Positions 10,785 through 21,795 are shown, numbered from the stretch's first letter. The stretch: 64,000 nt of DNA from Protea cynaroides (GCA_028583415.1 CM053273.1:87952676-88016675); one strand, 5' to 3'. Numbers and translations: made by a program. Notes: a model not told the origin generated them from the sequence alone.

Positions 10785-11603
10785 GCAGGGACTGGATTCT
10801 TTTTTGTCTGCAAATTCCTTATTTCTCTATAGATTCTTTTTTGTCTGCAAAATGTGGTGCTAATGGTGATGAGTCACTGTTTTGATAGAATTATTCGGAA
10901 ATCTAAATATTCCATTACCTTTCACTAGAAAATATTCAAGTGGGGGAGTGTATTCGGAAATGAAAATATTTTATCTTGCCTTTAAGTATTGAGTGTGATT
11001 GTAAATACCAAGCATGGGTCTTTGATGAGCAACTGCCATGACTATGTAAGCAATGAATTTGGAACTCCATGTCTTCAATGTCAAAGGCAGATGTCAGTGC
11101 AGGTGACTTATGTTGCAGAAACAGGAATAACAAAAGAGAAAACAAGTAGTGATGGAAGAGGTTATGTGGAAGAGATTTAGTTCTTGTGACATTTTGTGTT
11201 TAGTTCTATGAAACATTTGGTTTTGTTGTTGGATTTAAGAACATCTCTGTTATCATGTTTTGATAATTATTATATTTTTATCTGGTATTATGAATATCGG
11301 ATGTAGCTCAAGCGTATAGTGAATGAGCACAAATTGAATCTGCTCTTATTTCCTATACGAAATGTCTCCTATTTCTTATCTTTGGAGTTTTTTCTATTTT
11401 CTTTTTTCCAATTTTACCCATATATATTGCATCGTGCACATTTTCCCTCCTCTCTCCTCACTCCCTATCCCTCTGCAAATGAACCAATCAGTACCTGATG
11501 GAAGATGCTAATAAAACCTAAGGCAAGGGCATGTTATCTTACCCTGCAACAGTGAAGAAGTGAAGGGAAGGCATTGATGTAGTGTTGCAATTAGAATTTT
11601 AAA

Positions 11604-11683
11604 GGTGGTGGTTGTAGCCCAGTGTTAAAATGGCTGCTCATGCAGCTGCACCAGTCATCAGAAGGGAGTTCGATCTATTTAGT
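11604..11683 (+). mobile_element. Possible tRNA-like SINE head inside the MULE
   Basis: GGTGGTTGTAGCCCAGTG resembles an A box in context and GGGAGTTCGATCT, about 55 bases on, resembles a B box. A T-rich tail follows. No target duplication was confirmed. Confidence 0.3.
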
Positions 11684-12015
11684 ACCACTTTTTAATGACG
11701 TTTTTTCGGGCAGAAATCTTTGTTTTTGGTTGGGATCGATGAGAGTTGCTAAGAATGAGAGGAAGAGTTTCTATCAAATTCAAGTGGGAGGGCCCAAGGG
11801 TATTCCAAGCTTGCCACTCCCAAATGCCACTCCCAAAAAAATCTTATGGTAATAAAAAAAATATGTGGTATTCCAAACTTGCTACTCCCAAATATTACTC
11901 ATAGGTGTAATGGTCTTGTTATGTGTTACTACTTACTCATATTGTATAAGCATCGAGACATGCATTAAACATGCAAATCCTCTTAAATAGTCGATTGGTT
12001 TGATTCATTCCTTTA

Positions 12016-12099
12016 TTTTTCCGATTTAACTAACCAGGCTCTTATGAAGTTAGATTATTTTTCCGATTTAATTAACCAAGCTCCTATGAAGTTAGGTTA
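12016..12099. repeat. Two tandem 42-bp units inside the MULE
   Basis: The phrase ccgatttaa(c/t)taacca(g/a)gctc occurs at 12021 and 12063 with identical spacing and matching flanks (atgaagttag). Confidence 0.8.
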
Positions 12100-12184
12100 T
12101 CCACAATATGTGTGCTGAAATTCTGATTTCTCATCATGAAAGATACACATGGAACATATGTACATTCCTGAAAATCAACATCAT

Positions 12185-12763
12185 CAAAAGATTCTGGAGC
12201 CTTGCCTTCTATTCTGGCAGCTATAGACGCATCTGGTTTCTTTGAACTTTATTCCGTATTTGAGAAAAAGGTGGAATCATAAGAATTCTTAGGGCAAAGA
12301 AGTTGCTGGACTGCAGCTTTTTCATTGGCAGAATATGCACACTTAGAAAGAACATCAAATTTGAATCTCCTCGAGGATGATAATACGTTGGAATGATCCT
12401 TTGAGAAGAACTCAAAGTCTCCAGCTGTTGGTATGCTTTAATTTAATGACATGCTCCCTCCTCTTCCTTTTATTCATCATTGATTAAGTCCTCTCTCAGC
12501 CCCATCAGAACACTCTTGAAAGCTATAGCGGCGCTTGGGGATCGGCCACAGAAGTATGAGATGTTGAGGCTTGAATTACACCCAATTTCCAACAACTGAT
12601 GCTATTACTTCCTCTTCTCAATAATCCTACATGAAACCCATGGCCATTTGACACCAACTTTACAGAAGAATTCCCAAATGCCTTTTGAGATCCAGATTCG
12701 TTGCAGCATCCATAAGTTGAATTGCCCCAATTACTTGGTGAAATGCAACAGCAGTCATTCTGA
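12185..12763 (-). pseudogene. Coding-like minus-strand fragments, possible captured exons
   Basis: Reverse-strand reading gives peptide-like stretches without repeats. Around 12660-12758 an apparent 3' splice site (tttttcag) precedes a frame containing AVAFHQVIGAIQLMDAAT. Around 12185-12420 another frame contains SNVLSSSRRFKFDVLSKCAY, is then interrupted by a stop, and resumes with SIAARIEGKAPESFDDVDF. Amino-acid composition is typical of real proteins, unlike other frames here. I do not recognise the family. The segments lie inside the MULE, so captured host exons are a reasonable inference. Coding preservation is not proven. Confidence 0.3.
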
Positions 12764-13924
12764 AAAACCAGGAAGGCACATGAAAACAGAAACTAAATGC
12801 GTGAGAAAAGAGTGGTGGGAGATGGGCGGGACTCAGTAGCCACTAAAAGATATAAGACAACAAACAGAACTAATGCTACAAAAATTTTAAACCAACAAAC
12901 AAAATGGTAGCAAAATGTAAGAAAATTATCCAACTCGAATCAGACCAATCCATGACACATAAATCCCCATTAAAATCAAACTCATCTGAAATCTAGTATT
13001 GCCAGTAACTGAAACAAGAAATCAGTGCCAAAACTCAGACAGAAAAGAAGTTACCCAATTGACAGTGGGCATAAATCAAAAGGGAGGCGGAAGATCTTTT
13101 TCTCGTTGGTTTAATACATCCAGCTTACAGTTTCCAAAATTTAAAAATAAAAATAAATAGGCGAAGAAAACCAAACCACGAAATAATTCAGACAAGGTTC
13201 ACCTCCAGTCTCCTTCCCTCCATTCCTAAACAAAATTACCCCCACCTCACGAGTTATTCTTCCATTGCTTGCAACAAGAGTCATGTTAATTTAAATGAAC
13301 GAATACACAGTCAAATGAGCATCACAAATATAACAAACCAAAGCATTTCCCCCGAAAATTTGAATATAACAAAGCAACAAAAATGGCCTCAAACTCACAA
13401 AATGAAATCATACATTTTTCTCAAGAGCTTCAACTGAGGGAACATTATCAAATACCCTTGAAGGACAAATCACAACAAACAACAAAAACCCACAAAAGAA
13501 AAGGTAGAAAAGAAGTAAAATCATCATGGTCTTTCGCCTGCTTCCCAGTTTCGCCGCTCTCTCTATCAAGTATCTTCCTATCTTCTTCCTCTGCCCGCGA
13601 TTTGGAACCCAAAGCAAACCCGGAACCCTCTCCTCTGAAACAAAACCTCCAACGCCCTAATTTGTCAAGTTTCCACTGCCTACGATTTGAAACACAAAGC
13701 AAACCCTCTGAAACTATTTCGTCTTCCTCGATCTCCTTTATCCTCCAGCGGTCTCTCTCTCCCAACTTTTCTTTATCCTCCAGCGGTCTCTCTCTCTCTC
13801 TCAACTTTCTTCTGGATATCCCTTTCTGCTTCCTCTGCCTTCCTTCCCTTTCCCCTCCGAAACTGTCTGGGTTGAAAACTCAGACTGAGATGGAGTTGTC
13901 GATCCTTTTAAGATTCAAAAAGGA

Positions 13925-14072
13925 ATATTTGATAGGATGCAACATTCGTTTCGTTATAACATTATGCATCAATTGATTATTGAGCGCCAGATATAATACT
14001 GCCAGGTGTTGCACATCCAAGTGAAGCAGCTGTGTCTCCCGGATAAAGCCAGGCGGGAGACGATTTCTTTCC
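13925..14072 (-). repeat. Right terminal inverted repeat of the MULE
   Basis: Inverted partner of 8644-8791; it ends CGATTTCTTTCC immediately before the right copy of the 9-bp duplication. A modest number of substitutions separate the two ends, so the insertion is not very recent. Confidence 0.9.
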
Positions 14073-14081
14073 GGTGCCTAC

Positions 14082-14924
14082 AAGTAAGGGGTAGGGTCCA
14101 TAGTTTTAGGACATAATTTGTACGTCTATGGTGATATGAATTGATAACATACTATCTCTTAAATATGTATATGAGCATGCATTTGCATAATAACAATTAT
14201 GTATGTTTAATGTGGTGGATGGTGGTAATTTGGTTTGTGTGACATGCGGGTACCAAAGGGAGAAGTAACGCATGAGCACACAAACCCTGATTATATTGCT
14301 AGCATCTTAGTGGCGACACGGTGGCCTAAAGGGAGTGGGGCCTAGGGGTCTCTGCTGGGATGCAACCTTCTTTATGAACATGTATGCATATTTTAGGCAT
14401 TAGGTGGTTGCATAACTTATGATTCTAAACCCTTGCCAATAGAGGGTTAAGTGTTGGCAGTAGACGTAGTCTCTTACGAGAGGTGGGTACCTTTGGGCGG
14501 AGGGTTCGAGGGTATTCACTTGTAGAAATAGTTTGGTAAAAGAAACTTGGGCAACTTACTTTTACCCTAACTCAGTACATGAGAATTGAAAGCCATTGAT
14601 CTATAGGTGGGACCGAAAATTGTGACGAACATCTCAATATGATGCCTTATAGAATCGATACCAATGACTTAACATTAAGTTGCATCATACTCATTTGTGC
14701 ATGGCATGTGATACCTGATTTTCCTTACTGAGTTGGGATATGAGCTCACCCCTCATATCGATACGTATTTTCGTATTCTGATATAGCGGATTTCTCTATT
14801 GTTGACTTCATGGAATCCCCTCATTGCGGGCAATGCTTCTACTTGCGAGTACCTCTCTGGCAAGCATGCTGAGGACTATGTCTACAACGACTGCGTCTAC
14901 GCCTAATGCTACTCCTCTCCCCCT

Positions 14925-14960
<36 letters not shown>

Positions 14961-15308
14961 CATATTATTTTGTAGATAGATGATGTGTACAATCTATCTA
15001 TGTAGAAATCTATCCATGTAGGATTTTTTATATACTGATTTACTCACTCATGGGACCGTAATTGTATATTTGGATATGTATGATATTTAGAACAGTAATG
15101 TGTATTCTTAACAACTATAATTTACGCTATGATAACATCTAGTTGGCATATGTCTAATTGTTGATTTACGCTTCCACTACTATTTTTACTCTGATTGGGT
15201 TACCTGATTTTCTGTGGATATTACATATGTAGATGGTGTGTTGATTTGGTAAATCACAGTGGTTTTGTGGATCCTTTGTGGATTCGGATCACCTTATGGG
15301 TCGACCCG
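14082..15308 (+). other. Gypsy-LTR-like sequence, no gene
   Basis: This is the continuation of 7642-8634 across the MULE. Phrases such as ttactgagttgggatatgagctc near 14728 resemble the ctcactgagctta region in the gypsy LTR at 33073-33952. A TC microsatellite lies at about 14931-14955. The stretch ends in ggtgtcaca, a typical LTR terminus, at the start of the hairpin that follows. No reading frame is credible. Confidence 0.35.
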
Positions 15309-15366
15309 GGTGTCACAGTCCATTTCCCGGGTATCACGCCCATATCCGGAAATGGACTGTGACACC
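15309..15366. repeat. Perfect 19-nt-arm inverted repeat
   Basis: GGTGTCACAGTCCATTTCC (15309-15327) is the exact reverse complement of 15348-15366, with a 20-nt loop. Each arm carries a TGTCACA terminus like those of gypsy LTRs. It may be a palindromic LTR end or a junction of two opposed LTR ends. Confidence 0.85.
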
Positions 15367-16478
15367 AAACGGATGGACAGGGTATTGTTGATACTTATTT
15401 TTCAAATTAGGAGAGTAGGTTGACATTATTGTCAAAAATGGGGGAATTAAGGGTAAACCTTAGAGGAGGTGCGTGAAATTTTCCTTAAAATTAAACTTGC
15501 AATGCATAAAACATGATTCAAGGGATGGCTGATCCAGATCGGGATTGGTCATGTCTGACCGTGCAGTACCCAATCGAGCTGGCATGGTTGTTAGCATCGG
15601 AGCATGTTAGGGAGGCCATGGGCATACTTGACAAGGGGAATTCAAGAGAATCAATTGTCAAGCTAAGCCATTCATCCAAAGTAAAAGTATGAATCAATCA
15701 AGCCAAACCAAATTGCTGAAAAGAGCAAACAAGGGATAGAAAAACAAGGTTACTCAATTTGTTGTAACCATTCTGGGTTAAAACAGATTAACCCATTTTT
15801 CAAATGTCAAAAGTCATCTATTCTGCCATGGTAGACAAATGATGTATCGATTATAACCATTGGATAGAGAACATGATGATTTGAATTCGTATGTCAAATT
15901 TCAAGTTTTGATTATATTAAATGTCCCCTTAATATATATATATATATAAACATTACTTTGCATACTCATTCTCTTAAAACACATTTAAAAAAAAAAAAAA
16001 AACCCTATATTATTGAATGGCTGACTTCTTTCTTATGATTTTCTCAAACATCTTTAAAAAAAATTCAGATTCCCAAGCATTCTAGTGAAACATTTGACGG
16101 CTGGGAGTGCGTTAGAACATGTACCCAATAATGTCCCACAGCCAGATTCTCTCATTTTCACACCATCAAAGATCCCTTTTTTCAGCATAGCAGCACGGAT
16201 ATCTAACGGTAAAGTTTATTAAGCACATACCTCGATGCACTCCTTGTCGTTGGATTTGTTCCATCGTGCAGTAGAGGATCCGGGTCTAAGTTTAGGTCTT
16301 CTAAAAACGGCGGTTAGAATTATTTTTTATTTTTATTTATTTATTTATTTTATTTATTTTTTTAAAAATTTTTTATAAGTAGACCCGTGGAGACCTCAAC
16401 TCTTAGCATCGTTGATTTTGGTCTTTGCCAACTTAACTACCCCCTTGAGGGTCTTAGGTGGCTTGCCTTTGCGTGTGC
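15367..16478. other. Intergenic, no gene recognised
   Basis: The inverted copy of the 5.36-kb repeat end lies at 15405-15484. A TA run (about 15934-15948), an A run (about 15988-16003) and a T/A-rich stretch (16320-16375) follow. No supportable gene is present. Confidence 0.4.
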
Positions 16479-16900
16479 GACTGAGTCAATCACACCACCA
16501 AAGAGCCACGACGAACGTCATCACATAGCTTCTCTAACTTCCCTTCCTTGTTCCCACTGCAACAGCTCGTATCACAATAATCTGACAACTCCACCTCAAG
16601 GAACCTTGGATTGGAATCGTTTCTGTTTTTTATAATTTATTGTTGTCGAATCAAACAGATCAGGATGAATAGATTCCAAAGTATCCTTGTATGCATTTGG
16701 TCTACAGCCTAATGTATAGCCCCTACCATTCCTACAAACGACAGAAGATAAAATAACGCCGCAAAATATAAACTAACATAAATAACACATACATCTTATT
16801 CTAAACACAGTTTCCGGTTTTCCCATGTTTTCCAAATCAACCTTAAATACGCAGTCCAGGACCAGCTCGCAAACCGTCCCTTGTTTAAGGAAGAAAGCAA

Positions 16901-17365
16901 ATGATTCAATCCATGTCAACCCTTACCTCCCTTGTGCTTCTGCCCAACCTCCCACAACCATCTTCTGCCAACTTCAGGCGCAGGAAAAACGGATTAAGGC
17001 ACTGCTGCAATCATAGGATGACTGTTTTCGCGGCGAGTAGAAATGATTACGGTGGTGGGAATGGGACGGTGGATGAGAATATGGTAGTGCTGAGGAAGCG
17101 CATTTTGGAGATTAAGATGATGGAGAAGAAACATGAAGCTCCTGAGGATTGGATGGAGTGGGAGAAGAAGTATTGCAGACATTACAACTCTGATGTATGT
17201 GAAGCAGTGGGTTTGCTTCAAACACAACTAATGGAAATGAGGCCAAGCCTGGTTTTTGGGATGGTGGGTCTTGTCATGATTAGCCTTCCCACATCGATGT
17301 TCATAGTCGCCTTCAATTTAATGGAGATTGCCATGTGGATCTTATCTGGGATTCAATTTTCTTAG
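16901..17365 (+). CDS. Small plastid-type membrane protein, paralogue 2 (154 aa)
   Basis: Single-exon gene in the same family as 1830-2279. It opens MIQSMSTLTSLVLLPNLPQP, a Ser/Leu/Pro-rich, transit-peptide-like N-terminus. A basic segment (LRKRILEIKMMEKK), the block PEDWMEWEKKYCRHYNSDVC and a C-terminal hydrophobic stretch (MVGLVMISLPTSMFIVAF) follow. The second Tyr of the EKKYY motif is Cys here. Upstream sequence to about 16479 is conserved with the third paralogue, so promoter elements probably lie there. The stop codon lies inside an 11-bp target duplication of a retroposon that inserted five bases downstream of it. The duplication preserved the reading frame. Function is unknown. Confidence 0.82.
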   Translation: MIQSMSTLTSLVLLPNLPQPSSANFRRRKNGLRHCCNHRMTVFAASRNDYGGGNGTVDENMVVLRKRILEIKMMEKKHEAPEDWMEWEKKYCRHYNSDVCEAVGLLQTQLMEMRPSLVFGMVGLVMISLPTSMFIVAFNLMEIAMWILSGIQFS

Positions 17366-17370
17366 ACACT

Positions 17371-17593
17371 TTTTCTTTTTTTTTTCCTTTTTTTTTGAGG
17401 GGAAGGGGGGAGAGGATTGAGATCATCTCTAGTCCGTCCAGTTCGTCCAACTGTGAATGGACGGACTGGAATAAAAGGACACGTCTATCAATACATTGGG
17501 GGCGTGTCTTGTGATTCCAATTCGTCCGATCACGATTGGACGACTGGACGGACTGAAGACGATCTTTTTCAACAGGAGAGGGGGGGTTAAGTA
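17371..17593 (-). mobile_element. SINE-like retroposon with 11-bp target duplication
   Basis: TCTTAGACACT occurs at 17360-17370 and 17594-17604, flanking 223 bp that are absent from the equivalent place in the duplicate (around 20450-20462). The plus-strand left end is T/C-rich, so on the minus strand the element ends in an A-rich tail, as in a SINE. The interior carries an imperfect inverted pair (gtccgtccagttcgtcc, 17429-17445; with ggacgactggacggac, about 17538-17553). No clear A/B boxes were found, so the head class is uncertain. Confidence 0.75.
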
Positions 17594-18417
17594 TCTTAGA
17601 CACTATTTCATACCCTTTTTTTTTCATATTTTAGGGTCTTAATAATTGTTAGCAATTACCTTGGTGAGTTTGTACATGCATACATACAACATGCATGGAT
17701 TATTATCTATTTTTCTTATCTTCTTATTCCTCTCTATCAAAAGATGTATGTAGCTTATAAAAATTAAAAATAAATAAATAAATAAAAAAAAAAACTCAAA
17801 TTTTCACTCTCAAAGCCACTGCAATAAATTATCTCAGTCCATGAGGTTTTCATTATTGTAGGATCTCGGAAAGACAACACAGTCTCATCCTGCAATGCTG
17901 CTGCAAGAAATTGTAAATAGGGAAAAATGTTCGTCTTACGAAGGAAAGATGACCAAAAGATTGAACTTGTTATGTTTCAATCCAAATGCGTAAATTATAA
18001 GAAGAAGGGACGAGTAATGGTATATGAAGACCATGACATCTCCAATTATTTGTAGTATGGAGCCACAACCCCACTTAGTAGCCATTTTAGTCTAGAACCC
18101 ATGAATATAAATGGTGATGAGATCCGATGGAGAGTACTTGTATGTGAGGTGATCTGAACTGAAGGATACACGAGAGAAAGTACATGTCAAACGACACAGC
18201 AAAAGGGAAAGATAACTTCAACATGGTAGTAAAGCATCTATTTGCCATCTTTCCACTTGTATTAATAATCCCACATGATTTTCAATGTGCCTTCGTATCC
18301 CTCAGCCTAAAAATTGAAGTTTTTAGATTAGAATCTAACACCTAATTTCTCACATTTTTAACGAGTTTAGTCAGCTTGATTCAGATTTGGTATTTCAGTT
18401 AGAACAATACCGGTTTT

Positions 18418-18671
18418 TAGAGGTGTCAACGGGCTGGTTCGATTTTGGTGTTTTCCTACATGTATATTTAATAAAATATTAACTTAACGGACTCTTATCA
18501 TTCTATTGTCAGGCTAGTTCGATTTTAGTCTTATTGGTCCGATTTGATTTAAACTGATCAATTGGTTTGATTCTGTTTCAGTTTTTCATTGAACTCCAAA
18601 AACACTACCCAAATCATGTCCCAGAGAATATGATTTTAATTTTCGATTTAAGCCCAATTTTGACATCCCTA
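18418..18671. mobile_element. hAT-type MITE (TAGGGGTGTCAA family), deleted copy
   Basis: Ends are tagaggtgtcaac and ttttgacatcccta. The 8-bp flanks ccggtttt (18410-18417) and ctggtttt (18672-18679) differ at one base, an hAT-like duplication. The other copies are 21262-21771 and 36675-37194; this one lacks about half the interior. Confidence 0.65.
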
Positions 18672-19169
18672 CTGGTTTTCTTACTTTGTCCTATGCGTTT
18701 GTCCTATGCAATAAAACTGGTCGTACTACTCGTGCAAGCATTTCTAATTTCTACACCTAGGCTACGCTGGTCAAAGAACATTCAAAAGGAGGTGTTCAAC
18801 GGAAAAAAAAAATAATAAAACAACTAAAAACAAAAACAAAACAAAATCAGCAGCTTTTACCCAAAAAAAAATAAAAAATAGCAACGAAAGTCTTATGGGG
18901 TAGTGATGAAGACTATTCAAAGTTACAGGATGTCTTAGAAAGATCGTGTTAGTCAAAGTCAGAGTGATTTGGGATACAAAACTATACAATAAGGCATGGC
19001 ACCTATGGAAATTTTCAAATATTTTACAAGCAACTTTCTTGAAATCTGTCCACATATGATGGTTCTTCTATTATGTGGGTATTCCATAAGATTGATCAAT
19101 CCACTTGGACTTGGAATGTGTCTTTACTAGTTCAACTTTTGCATTAGTCGTAGTTTAAGACTATTCTTG

Positions 19170-19520
19170 ATATTTGGTTGAGTATTTTGCCGAGACAAGA
19201 TTATAAAATTTAGAGTGGCTCAAAGGATGGACGATTCTCGATCAAAAATGCATATCACCTGCAATGTAATATCATCCGAGATAAGGAGAGGCAACAATCT
19301 TCGACCTTGCATCAGCTTTCATTGGCAAATATTCCAAGATTAGTATGGGACTAGATTTGAGAGTTCCCAACACAATCCAAAATCAAGAACTTATTCTTGG
19401 TGGGTTTGTTCCTCAACTTTAGCCACAAGTAAAGCTAGCACTTGCCCTGCGGTATATAATGAACGCTGTGGAATTAAGTCTAAGTCTGTTGATCACATTC
19501 ATTTTTAATCTCCCTATGCA
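19170..19520 (+). pseudogene. LINE ORF2 C-terminal fragment (zf-RVT region)
   Basis: The reading includes SKDGRFSIKNAY, then IPRLVWD, then FPTQSKIKNLFLVGLFLNF, and a cysteine/histidine portion ERCGIKSKSVDHIHF. This is the usual order of the zinc-binding RT-associated domain at the end of plant L1-type ORF2. Several stops interrupt it. It lies in the roughly 890 bp separating the duplicated gene units, with no poly-A tail recognised. Confidence 0.6.
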
Positions 19521-19990
19521 TGTACGAGCAGTATGACTTGCAAGCTCTTTATTTTATATTCCACCCTCTAAACTGACTCTGACTGAGTCAATCACATCAC
19601 CAAAGAGCCACGACGAAAATCAGTATAAAGCTTCTCTCACTTGCCTTCTTTTTTTTCCCACTGCAACAACTCTTATTACAATAATCTAACAACTCCACCT
19701 CAAGGAACCTTGGATTGGAATCGTTTCTGTTTTTAATTAATTTATTGTTGTCGAATCAAACATATCAAGACAAATAGATACCAAAGCATGGTTGTAAGCA
19801 TGCATTTGGTCTACGGCCTAATGTATAGACCCTACTCAATCCCAACAAACGACAGAAGATAAAATAACGCCGCAAAATATGAACACACATAAATGACACA
19901 TACATCTGCTTCTAAACACGGTTTCCAATTTCCCTACGTTTTCCAAATCAACCCTAAATTCGTAGTTCAGGACCAGCTCGCAAACCACAA

Positions 19991-20491
19991 ATGATTCAAA
20001 CCATGCCTACCCTTAGCTCCCTTGTGCATCTTCCCAACCTCCCACAACCATCTTCCGCCAACTTCCGGCGCCGGAAAAATGGATTAGGTCACCGCTGCAA
20101 TTATAGGATGACGGTTTTGGTGGCGAGAAGAGATGATTACGGTGGTGGGTATGGGACGGTGGATGAAAATATGGTAGTGTTGAGGAAATGCATTCTGGAG
20201 ATGAAGACGATGAAGAAGAATCATGAGGCTCCTGAAGATTGGATGGAGTGGGAGAAGAAGTATTACCAACATTACAACGACGACGTATGTGAATCTGTGG
20301 GTTTGCTTCAAACCCAACTCATGAAAACGAGGCCAAGCGTGGCTTTGGGGATGGTGGCTCTTGTCATGCTTTGCGTTCCCACATCGATGTTCATAGTCAC
20401 TTTTCATTTAATGGAGATTGCCAAGTGGATCTTATATGGGGATTCACTTTTCTTAGACATTATTTCCTACCCTTTTTCTTTCATATTTTAG
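19991..20491 (+). CDS. Small plastid-type membrane protein, paralogue 3 (166 aa, extended C-terminus)
   Basis: Third family member, opening MIQTMPTLSSLVHLPNLPQP. It has PEDWMEWEKKYYQHYNDDVC and a hydrophobic C-terminal segment (MVALVMLCVPTSMFIVTF). Relative to paralogue 2 there is one extra G near the end (tgggga against tggga). This shifts the frame past the ancestral TAG and adds a hydrophobic, Phe-rich tail (DSLFLDIISYPFSFIF) before a new stop. An otherwise open frame and the conserved core argue that the gene is still coding. The added tail could alter topology or targeting. Function is unknown. Confidence 0.8.
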   Translation: MIQTMPTLSSLVHLPNLPQPSSANFRRRKNGLGHRCNYRMTVLVARRDDYGGGYGTVDENMVVLRKCILEMKTMKKNHEAPEDWMEWEKKYYQHYNDDVCESVGLLQTQLMKTRPSVALGMVALVMLCVPTSMFIVTFHLMEIAKWILYGDSLFLDIISYPFSFIF

Positions 20492-21261
20492 GGTCTTAAT
20501 AATTGTTAGCAATTACGTTGGTGAGTTTGTACATGCATACATAAAACATGCATGGGTTATTATTTATTTTTTCTTATCTTCTAATTGCTCTCTATCAATA
20601 AATGTATGTAGGTTATAAAAAAGATACTCAATTTTTCCCCTCAAAGCCACTCCAATAAATTGTCTCAGTACATTAGGCTTTCACTACTGTAGGATATGGG
20701 GAAAGACAGAATGTACGTACATAGTCTCATCTCGCAATGCTGCTGCAAGAAATTGTAAGTAGGCAAAAATGTTCATCTTACGAAGGAAAGACGACCAAGA
20801 GATTGCTCTTGTTATGTTTCAATCCAAATGCTTGAATTATTAGAAGAAGGGACCATTAATGGTATATGATAAGACCACGATATCTCCAATTATTTGTAGC
20901 TTTGAGCCACGACAACTCCACTTAGTATCCATTTGAGTCTGGAACCCAAGAATATAAATGGTGATGAGATCCCGTGGAAAGTACACGTACGTGAGGTGAT
21001 CTTAACTGAAGGATTCACAAGAGAAAATACATGTGAAATGACACAAGAGGGAAAGATAACTTCAACATGGTAGTAAAGCATCCATTTGCCATCTTTCCAC
21101 TTGTATTAACAATCCCACATGATCTTGGATGTGTCTTCATATCCCTCAGCCTAAAAATTGAAGTTTTTAGATTAGAATCTAATACCTAACTTCTCACAAT
21201 TTTAACGAGTTTACTCAGCCAGACTCGGATTCAGCATTTCAGTTGGAACAATATCGGTTTT

Positions 21262-21771
21262 TAGGGGTGTCAACGGGACGGTTCAGGCTTGTTTTGGTCT
21301 GTGCCAAGTTGGTCTTGGGCTTTTTAAGGGGTAGCCTGAAACATGTCCAATAAGAGATTCGGGCAAGGATGGGTTGCACTGTACACATTAGTTAACGGGT
21401 CGGTTGGGTGTCAGTTTGTTATCAGATTGGCATAATAGATTCTTATCGGTTTTCTATTGTTTCGGTTTACCATACGTATATGTAGTAAAAAAAAAAGTTG
21501 GATTAATGGGCTTTATTGGGTCATTATCAAGCTAGTTCGATTTCGATGTTGATTTTCTACATGTATATCTAATAAAATATTGGCTTAATGGAGTCTTATC
21601 GTTCCATTACTGGGTTGGTTCGATTTCAGTCTTATTTGTCACGTTTGATTTGGACTAATCAATTGATCTGATCCCTTTTTGGTCTTCATTGAACTCTAAA
21701 AATACAATCCAAATCAAGTTTAATAGAGTTCGATTTTAATTTTTGATTTAGGCCCAATTTTGACACCCTAA
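21262..21771. mobile_element. hAT-type MITE (TAGGGGTGTCAA family), longer copy
   Basis: It begins taggggtgtcaacggg and ends ttttgacaccctaa. The flanks tcggtttt and cctgtttt are degraded versions of the duplication seen at the sister copy. Because the same insertion sits in both duplicated units, it predates the segmental duplication. Confidence 0.65.
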
Positions 21772-21795
21772 CCTGTTTTCTTACTTTGTCCTAGC

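Larger units (their letters stand above)
8644..14072. mobile_element. Mutator-like element (MULE), 5429 bp, non-autonomous
   Basis: The 9-bp target duplication GGTGCCTAC is perfect (8635-8643 and 14073-14081). Long terminal inverted repeats begin GGAAAGAAATCG. Long inverted ends plus a 9-bp duplication are the signature of Mutator-like elements. I saw no MURA-type transposase in any frame. The interior holds short tandem repeats, a SINE-like insertion and minus-strand segments with coding character (about 12185-12760). It could therefore be a Pack-MULE carrying captured host fragments, but the donor gene was not identified. Pyrimidine-rich Ser/Leu-coding sequence at 13390-13900 looks like former 5' untranslated sequence. 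Confidence 0.88.
16479..18693 (+). repeat. Segmental duplication, unit 1
   Basis: It matches 19581-21793 from gactgagtcaatcac at the left edge to cttactttgtccta at the right edge. The match covers upstream sequence, the gene, its 3' flank and a hAT-type MITE. Differences: a 223-bp retroposon and its duplicated site are present only here, and the MITE is shorter here by about 255 bp. Confidence 0.85.
19581..21793 (+). repeat. Segmental duplication, unit 2
   Basis: Partner of 16479-18693. The right edge meets the start of a copia LTR at 21796, so the copia insertion probably marks or cut off the end of this unit. It keeps the ancestral, retroposon-free 3' flank of the gene. Confidence 0.85.

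Noticed and set aside
13383..13976. 197-codon Ser/Leu/Pro-rich frame
   Set aside because: It overlaps duplicated pyrimidine-rich sequence and the MULE terminal repeat; it looks like former untranslated sequence.
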